A program made the translations under genes and the position numbers. A stretch of 6,089 nt of DNA, taken from NCBI GenBank assembly GCA_029942205.1, contig JAOZTL010000148.1, forward strand, positions 1,263-7,351. The letters are read 5' to 3'. The notes under the pieces are model-generated. The model saw only the letters and a list, made by a program, of their open reading frames with translations. It was not told the origin of the DNA and made no database searches. Every line of letters starts with the position of its first letter. The first letter of the stretch is position 1. Positions 1-5,128 of the stretch are shown piece by piece. The stretch comes from Bacteroidales bacterium. Its GTDB lineage: Bacteria > Bacteroidota > Bacteroidia > Bacteroidales > JAOZTL01.

Positions 1-237
1 CACTCTTTTGAGCCATTGAAGGCCCTGTTCTCCAACTCCTTCAAAAGATCCAGGGCGTGTGCGTGGTTTCCATATTCCTGCCCTAAATAAGTTTGTTTTT
101 CCGTCGGCTGCAATTTCTTTTGCTGTTGTAAGAATCTGATTTTCAGATTCAGCACTGCATGGTCCTGCTATAATGTACGGACGCTTTTCGTTTTTTGACC
201 ATTCGGCAAATGGTTGGATGTTTAAATCTAAGTTCAT
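1..237 (-). CDS. aroF: DAHP synthase (3-deoxy-7-phosphoheptulonate synthase), N-terminal part, cut by window edge
   Basis: Condenses phosphoenolpyruvate and erythrose 4-phosphate to DAHP, the first committed step of aromatic biosynthesis, in the cytoplasm. Only the first 79 codons are in the window; the frame is open to base 1. Visible family signatures are IAGPCSAES (residues 23-31), whose Cys27 is the expected metal ligand, and FRAGIWKPRTRPGSFEGVG (51-69), which carries the phosphate-binding Lys/Arg residues of the AroF/KDO8P-synthase-like class. The ATG at 235-237 is the first in frame and gives the usual short N-terminus before the first barrel strand. It is the last visible gene of the pheA operon, 65 bp after tyrA; that gap shows no hairpin or clear promoter. 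In Bacteroidota this protein often carries a C-terminal chorismate mutase domain, which would supply the otherwise missing chorismate-to-prephenate step here. That part is outside the window and is inference. Confidence 0.93.
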   Translation of the reverse strand, partial: MNLDLNIQPFAEWSKNEKRPYIIAGPCSAESENQILTTAKEIAADGKTNLFRAGIWKPRTRPGSFEGVGEQGLQWLKRV

Positions 238-302
238 ATTTTTATTCTTTATATAATTATATGTGATATTTCAAGTAAACTGTTGTACTTTATGAAAAAT
301 TA

Positions 303-1139
303 TTAAGATAAAATTCGTCTAATTTCGTTTGCTTTAGACATGATAGAATGAGCATTTTTTGTTTCTTTATTATCAATTATAGTTTTGAATTTTTTAAGAT
401 TATCGATATAAAAACCAAGTGCATCAGATAAATGTGTGGCATTTTGTTCAAAAATGGGAGCCCACATTTCAGGTGAACTTTTCGCTAGTCTTACCGTCGA
501 TTCAAAACCACTTCCTGCCATGTTGAAAATTTGATCTTCATCTTTTTCAATATCGAGTACAGTAAGCCCTAAAGTAAAAGAGCTAATATGCGATAAATGA
601 GATACATAAGCAATATGCATGTCGTGTTTTTCAGGATTCATATAAATTAGCTTCATATTTAGTAATTTATACATTTTTTCGCACATAAGTAGAGCAAAAT
701 CAGCACTTTTTTCTTTTTCGGCAATAATTGCAATTTTTTCGTTAAATAATCCGTGAAAAGCAGCCGATGGTCCCGAATTTTCTGTTCCTGCAATAGGGTG
801 GCTTGCTACAAAATTTCGTCTATTTTTATGATTTTCAACCATTTTGCAAATCCCAGCTTTTGTCGATCCCATGTCTACTACCACCGAATCGGGATTTATA
901 TGATCCAGAATATGCGGCAATATTTCACGTGCAGCATCTACAGGAATGGCAAGAACGATCAAATCCGAAATTTTTGTTGCTTCTTTCAGTGGTAGAGATA
1001 CATCTATAAGTCCCAGATTGATAGCTTCTTCTGCATGTTTCTGATTTTTGTCTACACCAATAATGCGTGTCTGAAAACCACGAAGTGAAAGTGCTAATGA
1101 ACCGCCTATTAAGCCTATTCCTACAATTGTTATTGTCAT
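303..1139 (-). CDS. tyrA: Prephenate dehydrogenase, compact single-unit type
   Basis: Oxidatively decarboxylates prephenate to 4-hydroxyphenylpyruvate, the tyrosine branch. At 278 aa it has a Rossmann N-terminal half and a helical dimerisation half, and lacks the C-terminal ACT domain of longer Gram-positive TyrA proteins. Visible motifs are the dinucleotide loop GIGLIGGS (residues 7-14), an acidic Asp30 at the end of the second strand (GVDKN), which favours NAD+ over NADP+, and SHPIAGTENSG (113-123), whose His114 aligns with the family's catalytic histidine. HIAYVSHLSHI (175-185) and GSGFESTVRLA (209-219), with the conserved substrate-side Arg217, follow in the expected order. The start lies 10 bp after the aminotransferase stop, so the two are co-transcribed and perhaps translationally coupled. 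The upstream sequence is A-rich without a Shine-Dalgarno, as usual in Bacteroidota. With no ACT domain, direct tyrosine feedback on this enzyme is not obvious; control may lie in the operon leader and in DAHP synthase. Confidence 0.95.
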   Translation of the reverse strand: MTITIVGIGLIGGSLALSLRGFQTRIIGVDKNQKHAEEAINLGLIDVSLPLKEATKISDLIVLAIPVDAAREILPHILDHINPDSVVVDMGSTKAGICKMVENHKNRRNFVASHPIAGTENSGPSAAFHGLFNEKIAIIAEKEKSADFALLMCEKMYKLLNMKLIYMNPEKHDMHIAYVSHLSHISSFTLGLTVLDIEKDEDQIFNMAGSGFESTVRLAKSSPEMWAPIFEQNATHLSDALGFYIDNLKKFKTIIDNKETKNAHSIMSKANEIRRILS

Positions 1140-1149
1140 TTTTTTTAGT

Positions 1150-2331
1150 TTAATTATTTCTGCTCTTACTCTGTTTTTTGCTGGTAATGCAATGGAGTGC
1201 TTTTTTTAGCGTTTCTTCATTATTACTCAGTGATAATCTGACAAATCGTTCGCCATTTGAACCAAAAATAAAACCAGGAGTAATAAAAACATGGTGTTCA
1301 TTTAGTATTTTATCCGCAAATTCTTCCGAGTTTTTCTCCGAATAAGGAATTTTAGCCCAAATATATAAACCATTTTGTGAAGCAGAATAAGTACATTGTA
1401 TGGAATCCATGATTTGACGAGCCAAAGTTCTGCGTGCACCATACTGTTTGTTTTGTGTATTGTGCCATTCACTACTATTATTAAAAGCCTCAATAGCAGC
1501 ATGTTGTATCGGAAGAAACATACCACTGTCGATATTGCTTTTGAAAGTAAGAACAGTATTGATGTAAGCTTCGTTGCCGATAATCCAGCCCAAACGCCAG
1601 CCAGCCATGTGATGCGATTTGCTCATCGAGTTCAGTTCGAGAGCCACATCAAATGCGCCTTTGGTTTGCATAAAGCTAGTTGGCTTGTCATTCAGAATCA
1701 TGCTGTATGGATTGTCGTTTACAATTAGAAAATTATTTTTGTTTGCAATTTTTATTAATTCCTCAAACAAATTTTCTGAACCGTTCGTTCCTGTTGGCAT
1801 GTGTGGGAAATTAACCCACATTATTTTAACTTTAGATAAGTCCATATTTCTAATTTCGTTCAAATCGATCTGCCAGCTATTCGATTCAGTCAAATTATAT
1901 TCTCGAACCTTAGCACCAGCTAATCGGCTGACAGAGGCATAAGTAGGATATCCAGGGTTTGGAATCAGCACTTCGTCGCCTTCATTAATAAAAGCCATTG
2001 TGATATGAAAAATTCCTTCTTTTGAGCCAAGTAGCGGCAATATGTCGGTTTTGGGGTTGCAAAGTACATGATACTTTTCTTGATACCAAGCAGCAATGGC
2101 TGTTCGTAATTCGTCAATTCCTTTATAGCTCTGATAACCATGGTTTTCTGCTGTTTTTGCTGATTCTATTAGCGCATCGATACTATTGCTGGACGGAGGT
2201 AAATCAGGATTTCCGATACCTAAATTGATGATTTCTTTGCCGCTGGCTATCATTTCACGTATTTCTTGCAATTTTTTGGAGAAATAATATTCTTTAACGC
2301 TCGCAAGACGTGTTGCTTTTTTTATAATCAT
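1150..2331 (-). CDS. PLP-dependent aminotransferase class I/II, probable aromatic (Phe/Tyr) aminotransferase
   Basis: A 393-aa fold-type I aminotransferase of the AspC/DapL-like group. Visible landmarks are GIGNPDLPPS (38-47), GYQSYKG (65-71), the ring-contacting NDNPY (205-209, Asp206 and Tyr209), the Schiff-base lysine in SMSKSHHMAGWRLGW (Lys238, with Arg246), and Arg365 in RFVRLSLS as the substrate carboxylate binder. The usual N-N-P-T-G loop reads H-M-P-T-G (177-181), so the Asn that normally bonds the PLP O3' is Met178. It sits between pheA and tyrA, so the likely role is transamination of phenylpyruvate and 4-hydroxyphenylpyruvate to Phe and Tyr, or of prephenate to arogenate. That specificity is inferred from context, not from residues. 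The family also contains aspartate and LL-diaminopimelate aminotransferases, so a broader role is possible. The 105-bp gap from pheA holds a dispersed repeat but no operon-direction terminator. Confidence 0.9.
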   Translation of the reverse strand: MIIKKATRLASVKEYYFSKKLQEIREMIASGKEIINLGIGNPDLPPSSNSIDALIESAKTAENHGYQSYKGIDELRTAIAAWYQEKYHVLCNPKTDILPLLGSKEGIFHITMAFINEGDEVLIPNPGYPTYASVSRLAGAKVREYNLTESNSWQIDLNEIRNMDLSKVKIMWVNFPHMPTGTNGSENLFEELIKIANKNNFLIVNDNPYSMILNDKPTSFMQTKGAFDVALELNSMSKSHHMAGWRLGWIIGNEAYINTVLTFKSNIDSGMFLPIQHAAIEAFNNSSEWHNTQNKQYGARRTLARQIMDSIQCTYSASQNGLYIWAKIPYSEKNSEEFADKILNEHHVFITPGFIFGSNGERFVRLSLSNNEETLKKALHCITSKKQSKSRNN

Positions 2332-2346
2332 AATTTTATTTTATTT

Positions 2347-2376
2347 AAGATCTTCGACCTTTTTGATGTTGTTACG
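2347..2376 (+). repeat. Dispersed intergenic repeat, copy A (inverted relative to copy B at 3606-3636)
   Basis: The plus-strand sequence begins AAGATCTTCGACC and continues through TTTTTGATGTTG to TTACG. The first 25 bases match the minus strand of 3612-3636 at 24 positions, and TTACG follows in both after a one-base indel. The first 15 bases form a small hairpin (AAGATC / GACCTT arms, one G-U pair on the RNA of the minus strand). The T-run lies on the plus-strand side, so in the direction of pheA-operon transcription this copy has no U-tract and should not terminate the operon. It fills part of the 105-bp gap between pheA and the aminotransferase. Confidence 0.7.
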
Positions 2377-2436
2377 AACTTACTGAAAAGGAAATATACA
2401 ATTAATTTGTCTTGTCTATTCTGTAAGACTGAGAAT

Positions 2437-3273
2437 TTATGCATTTTTCATTATTAATTGATCTTTATATTCACCTAATATCGAGAGATTTGCAACATGT
2501 TTTAGTACTTTATTGATTGCTTTTTCGTAGTTTTTTTTTATTTCCCAAGTTAAGTCAAGATAGAATGAATACTCGTATGGTTTTCCTATAATGGGAACGG
2601 ATTGTATTTTTGTTAGATTAATATTTTTTTTGTGCAAAATAGAAAGTACTTTTGCCAAAGAACCAGGTGTATGACCAAGTTCAAAGCATATCGAAGCTTT
2701 ATTTGTTTTTTCAGAAAGTTCTGGAAATTTACTTAATACTAGAAATCTAGTGTAGTTTTGTTTGTTTGTTTCTATTCCTTTTTCGATAATATCGAGACCG
2801 AATATTTCGGCAGCCTCAGAACTAGCGATAGCAGCCGTATTTTTTAGTTTATTTTCGTGCACTATTTTTGCCGATTCTGAAGTATCATCCTTTTCTATTC
2901 GCTTGATTTTGGGATAATTACGCAAAAAATCGGTACATTGTTTTAATGCCATTGGGTGCGAATATACGTTTTCGATACTTTCTATTGGCGTATTGGGCAG
3001 CACCATCAGGTTCATGGATATTCGGATAAATACTTCACCGATAACTTTGAAATAATTTTCACGAATGAGCGCATAATTGGGTAATAAACTACCAGCTATT
3101 GTATTTTCAATAGCCATGAGTGCATAGTCTGCTTCATTGTTTGTGAGCGATTTAGCTACATTTTCAAATGAATTACATTTTATTGTTTCGATATTTTTGG
3201 CAAAATATTTTTGCGCAGCTATTTCGTGAAACGAGCCTTCGATACCTTGTATTGCAATTTTTTTCATATCCAT
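2437..3273 (-). CDS. pheA: Prephenate dehydratase with C-terminal ACT domain
   Basis: Converts prephenate to phenylpyruvate, the phenylalanine branch. At 278 aa it is a monofunctional PDT of normal length with no chorismate mutase domain. The catalytic part covers about residues 4-182: IQGIEGSFHEIAA (8-20), AIENTIAGSL (54-63), VYSHPMALKQC (103-113), and the catalytic Thr-Arg-Phe in NYTRFLVL (175-177). The ACT domain (about 193-271) carries GHTPGSLAKVL (200-210) and IQSVPIIGKPYEYSFYLDL (223-241), which correspond to the GALV and ESRP effector-site motifs of other PheA proteins, so feedback inhibition by Phe is expected. ATG at 3271-3273 is used here; a second ATG two codons later (3265-3267) is equally plausible. 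It is the first structural gene of the operon, starting 18 nt after the leader terminator's U-tract, which places it and everything downstream under attenuation control. Confidence 0.95.
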   Translation of the reverse strand: MDMKKIAIQGIEGSFHEIAAQKYFAKNIETIKCNSFENVAKSLTNNEADYALMAIENTIAGSLLPNYALIRENYFKVIGEVFIRISMNLMVLPNTPIESIENVYSHPMALKQCTDFLRNYPKIKRIEKDDTSESAKIVHENKLKNTAAIASSEAAEIFGLDIIEKGIETNKQNYTRFLVLSKFPELSEKTNKASICFELGHTPGSLAKVLSILHKKNINLTKIQSVPIIGKPYEYSFYLDLTWEIKKNYEKAINKVLKHVANLSILGEYKDQLIMKNA

Positions 3274-3291
3274 TTTTTATCATTTTTGGTC

Positions 3292-3327
3292 AAAAAAAAA
3301 TCCCAACTCTAAGTGAGCCGGGATTTT
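3292..3327 (-). terminator. Intrinsic terminator (attenuator) in the pheA leader
   Basis: In the minus-strand RNA the arm AAAAUCCCGGCUC (3327-3315) pairs with GAGUUGGGAUUUU (3309-3297) through 13 continuous pairs, two of them G-U, around the 5-nt loop 3310-3314. The RNA then runs into U's to give a nine-U tract (3292-3300). It lies between the leader ORF and pheA, facing the operon, so it can only act as a conditional stop for the pheA operon. No other minus-strand gene ends here; the upstream kinase already has its own terminator at 3619-3636. Confidence 0.9.
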
Positions 3328-3369
3328 GAATTTATGTTGAATGCATATCAATCACTTTCCATCTCGGCT
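3316..3369 (-). promoter_or_regulatory. Predicted antiterminator pairing competing with the pheA attenuator
   Basis: Transcript segment AGCCGAGAU (3369-3361, codons 17-19 of the leader ORF) can pair with AUCCCGGCU (3324-3316) in the 5' arm of the terminator: eight of nine positions pair, with one A-C mismatch. This uses up nine bases of the terminator's ascending arm, so the two folds exclude one another. A ribosome held at leader codons 5-12 would leave 3361-3369 exposed and favour read-through. A ribosome that reaches the stop codon (3352-3354) would cover it and favour termination. The pairing is read from the sequence; the regulatory logic is inferred from known leader-peptide attenuators. 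Confidence 0.7.
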
Positions 3370-3417
3370 GAGTATAGTCCAGAAATAAAAGTAAAAATAT
3401 GCAAAAGATTGAGTCAT
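3352..3417 (-). CDS. Aromatic-rich leader peptide of the pheA operon (21 aa)
   Basis: A short ORF, ATG to TGA, beginning MTQSFAYFYFYFW and ending TILSRDGK. Residues 5-13 include four Phe, three Tyr and one Trp with a single Ala between, an enrichment far beyond chance. The ORF is followed 24 nt later by a strong intrinsic terminator and then by pheA. Its product is unlikely to have a function of its own. Its translation would sense charged tRNA-Phe, tRNA-Tyr and perhaps tRNA-Trp, as pheL and trpL do in enterobacteria. It shares no obvious sequence with E. coli PheL beyond the aromatic run. There is no Shine-Dalgarno, as expected for this phylum, and the ATG is the only in-frame start close to the promoter-like sequence. 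Confidence 0.88.
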   Translation of the reverse strand: MTQSFAYFYFYFWTILSRDGK

Positions 3418-3439
3418 AATATGCTTTGTTTTGAAGTTT

Positions 3440-3471
3440 CAAAGGTTAGTTTTTTTTATTAGACTACAAAA
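3440..3471 (-). promoter_or_regulatory. Candidate Bacteroidota-type promoter for the pheA operon leader
   Basis: On the minus strand TTTTG (3471-3467) is followed after 19 nt by AACCTTTG (3447-3440), close to the TTTG-N19/20-TAnnTTTG pattern of the Bacteroidota primary sigma factor; the first T of the -7 element is replaced by A. A start near 3430-3435 would give a leader with only about 15 nt before the leader ATG. It is the best match between the kinase terminator and the leader ORF, but AT-rich sequence makes chance matches easy. Confidence 0.5.
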
Positions 3472-3540
3472 TAAAATTTCTTTTTTTTGAAGTATACACC
3501 TTTTCTATATCATTATTTTTTATTAAGCAAATAAAGTGTT

Positions 3541-3605
3541 GCATTTACTAATTGAACTTTCGGAAGACCTTAAAAGAGTGAAATTAATTGAATTTTATAT
3601 AAATG
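3541..3605. other. AT-rich intergenic segment bounded by inverted GCATTTA / TAAATGC
   Basis: Between the kinase terminator and the pheA promoter, GCATTTA (3541-3547) and its exact reverse complement TAAATGC (3599-3605) delimit 65 bp that also contain two direct copies of TAATTGAA (3549-3556 and 3585-3592). On the minus strand AAGGTCTTC (3571-3563) repeats the first nine bases of the dispersed repeat copy B. I see no ORF here. It may be the rest of a larger repeat element, but the signal is modest in such AT-rich DNA. Confidence 0.3.
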
Positions 3606-3636
3606 CGTAAGCAACATCAAAAAGGTCGAAGACCTT
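3606..3636 (-). repeat. Dispersed intergenic repeat, copy B
   Basis: Minus-strand sequence starting AAGGTCTTCGACC and ending TTACG, nearly identical (24 of the first 25 bases) to the plus strand of 2347-2371, with one single-base indel further on. It begins with a perfect AAGGTC / GACCTT hairpin followed by a T-run and lies directly at the kinase stop codon. Two such copies 1.2 kb apart in inverted orientation, both in intergenic DNA, suggest a repeat family spread through the genome. Confidence 0.7.
3619..3636 (-). terminator. Terminator of the hybrid kinase gene, overlapping its stop codon
   Basis: In the minus-strand RNA AAGGUC (3636-3631) pairs with GACCUU (3627-3622) around a UUC triloop, followed by a short U-run (five U's, 3623-3619, two of them within the stem). 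The first two A's of the stem are the last two bases of the kinase TAA. The stem is only 6 bp and the tract short, so efficiency is uncertain. It is embedded in repeat copy B. Confidence 0.55.
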
Positions 3637-4801
3637 AGATTCCATTATCTTGATTTTTAGTTATTTCTAGGCTAAAGAAGAAGGTGCTACCTTTTCCTAC
3701 TTCACTTTCGACCCAGATTTCCCCATTATTTTTCGTAACAAATTCATAACAAAGATTTAGTCCCATTCCTGTTCCTTTTTCTTTATTTGTTCCTTTTGTA
3801 CTTATTTTTTTATCTAGTTGAAACAGTAACGAAATTATTTCCTTATCAATGCCTACACCATAATCTTTAACCGAAATAATACACATAGCGTTTTGTTTAT
3901 ATGCATTTAATTCGATATTTGTATTAGTCGAAAATTTTATAGCATTAGTTATTAAATTTCGGAATATTGTATTTATCATGTAGTTATCAGCATAAACAAA
4001 AATATCTTCAAGTGTAGTGTCTATTAACGAAATATTTTTGTTTTTTGCTTGAGTTTCGTGCAATATAATATTATTAGCTATCAATTCATTAATTAGATTC
4101 TTTTTCGGTTTATACGAAATTGTATTCGTCATTGTTCTTGCCCAGTCGAGTAGATTTAGTAGTAAACTATACGTATTTTCAGCGGTTTTTTGTATCATAT
4201 CGACATAAAGAGCTCGATCGGTAGCTTCCATATAATCAGCTTTTAACAATTCGCTCACGCCAAGTATGCTATTGAAAGGCGAAATTAAATCATGAGCAAT
4301 AATCGATAAAAATTTATCTTTCGTGTTATTTGCTTTTTCCAACTCATCCACAACAGTTTCTATTTCTGCTTTTTGTAATTTAAGGAGATTATTTTGTTCT
4401 TTTATTTGAACATGAAAAGCCGACAAATTGAGCGCAGAACGTACACGTGCAGCCAGTTCTATTTTGTCAATGGGTTTGCGAACATAATCGGCAGCTCCTG
4501 CAACTAGTGCCGTTTGCAAGTTTTCGGTAGAAGTCATCACGCCCGTAGCCATTATAATAGGAATACCTTTTGTTGCGTCGTGCTTTTTAAGGTATTTGAT
4601 AGTTTCTATACCATCCATTTCTGGCATTTCCCAGTCGGTGATGATTAAATCTGGAAGTTCTTTTATGGCAAGTTCGCAGCCTATTTTTCCATTTGGTGCA
4701 ATAATTATAGTGTAATTATTATCTATATTATTTAAAAAACTAACAATTACTTGTAAATTTTCTGCTTGATCGTCTATGGCAAGAATCAGCGGTCGTTTCA
4801 T
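3635..4801 (-). CDS. Response regulator-histidine kinase hybrid (REC-HisKA-HATPase), cytoplasmic
   Basis: A 388-aa two-component protein with an N-terminal receiver domain (about 1-122): acidic pair Asp10/Asp11, phospho-acceptor Asp56 in IITDWEMPEMDG, Thr86, and Lys109 in VRKP. A predicted coiled-coil linker (about 130-160) leads to HisKA, with phospho-accepting His170 in FLSIIAHDLISPF, and then HATPase_c. That domain has the N-box Asn286 in RNLITNAIKF, the G1 box KDYGVGI (312-318) and the G2 box GTGMGLNL (343-350). All catalytic residues are present, so it should be an active kinase. There is no membrane segment or signal peptide, so it acts in the cytoplasm and is probably controlled by phosphorylation of its own receiver by an upstream kinase. 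No cognate regulator or output protein is adjacent, making it an orphan here; its signal cannot be told. It has its own promoter-like element and terminator and is not part of the aromatic operon. Confidence 0.92.
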   Translation of the reverse strand: MKRPLILAIDDQAENLQVIVSFLNNIDNNYTIIIAPNGKIGCELAIKELPDLIITDWEMPEMDGIETIKYLKKHDATKGIPIIMATGVMTSTENLQTALVAGAADYVRKPIDKIELAARVRSALNLSAFHVQIKEQNNLLKLQKAEIETVVDELEKANNTKDKFLSIIAHDLISPFNSILGVSELLKADYMEATDRALYVDMIQKTAENTYSLLLNLLDWARTMTNTISYKPKKNLINELIANNIILHETQAKNKNISLIDTTLEDIFVYADNYMINTIFRNLITNAIKFSTNTNIELNAYKQNAMCIISVKDYGVGIDKEIISLLFQLDKKISTKGTNKEKGTGMGLNLCYEFVTKNNGEIWVESEVGKGSTFFFSLEITKNQDNGI

Positions 4802-4845
4802 TGTTTTTTATTTTGGGAGTAGGGAGATTAAACGAATAATTTATA

Positions 4846-4853
4846 CAAATATA
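4846..4853 (-). promoter_or_regulatory. Candidate promoter -7 element for the hybrid kinase gene
   Basis: The minus strand reads TATATTTG, an exact match to the Bacteroidota TAnnTTTG element, 44 bp before the kinase ATG. Nineteen bases upstream is TTT (4873-4875), an imperfect -33 element in place of TTG. The predicted 5' UTR is about 40 nt. The surrounding DNA is very AT-rich, so the match carries moderate weight. Confidence 0.5.
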
Positions 4854-4910
4854 TATTATTTATTTTATTAATAAAGACTTTAGAGAGATATAAAAAATGT
4901 TAACGTGTGT

Positions 4911-5011
4911 TTATCCGAAAACGGATGTTTTATCCGAAAATGGTTTTTTTTGTGTGATCTATAAATCAGTATATTATAGGTTTATTTTTTACAACTATCC
5001 ATTTTCGGATA
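4911..5011 (+). repeat. Three copies of a TATCCGAAAA-type motif (two direct, one inverted) with alternative hairpins
   Basis: Copy 1 (4911-4926, TTATCCGAAAACGGAT) is itself a hairpin, ATCCG / CGGAT around AAAA. Copy 2 (4930-4943, TTATCCGAAAATGG) is followed by eight T's. Copy 3 (4999-5011) is the exact 13-base reverse complement of 4931-4943. In a plus-strand RNA, CGGAU of copy 1 could also pair with AUCCG of copy 2, copy 2 could pair with copy 3 (13 bp), and copy 3 also belongs to a local terminator hairpin. These folds exclude each other in series. Whether they act as RNA switches, protein-binding sites or just terminators is unknown. Confidence 0.6.
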
Positions 5012-5019
5012 GTTTTTTT
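4993..5019 (+). terminator. Intrinsic terminator on the plus strand with no gene before it
   Basis: AACTATCC (4993-5000) and GGATAGTT (5007-5014) form a perfect 8-bp stem around a 6-nt loop, running into a tract of seven T's (5013-5019). The only upstream gene, the kinase, points the other way, so the terminator must serve an unannotated short transcript, act as an attenuator for the PKD-protein gene 110 bp downstream, or block antisense read-in. Confidence 0.65.
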
Positions 5020-5128
5020 GTTTTGTTTTGTTTATTTTTCGGGTATTTAATTAAAAATCAGTTTCTTAAATGTTTTGGCTCTTTTTTTGTATTTCTAAAA
5101 TATACTGAACTTTTTAATTATATTTTGT

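Noticed and set aside
1396..1942. Plus-strand ORFs opposite the aminotransferase
   Set aside because: They are antisense shadows of a well-supported gene with intact catalytic motifs and show no recognisable domain.
2404..2430. Weak GTCT/AGAC hairpin after pheA as a terminator
   Set aside because: Only four base pairs and no U-tract follow, so the operon is more likely continuous here.
3172..3283. Alternative ATG at 3281-3283 upstream of pheA
   Set aside because: It is out of frame with pheA, giving only a short ORF without homology-like features; the in-frame ATG at 3271-3273 gives the expected N-terminus.
4811..4844. Possible plus-strand promoter (TTTTG, 21 bp, TAATTTAT) for the hairpin cluster
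   Set aside because: The -7 element matches only in part and the spacing is slightly long; in such AT-rich sequence this is not enough to call.
5111..5127. TATATTTTG as a promoter -7 element for the PKD gene
   Set aside because: It ends one base before the start codon, leaving no room for transcription start and ribosome binding, and has the wrong internal spacing.
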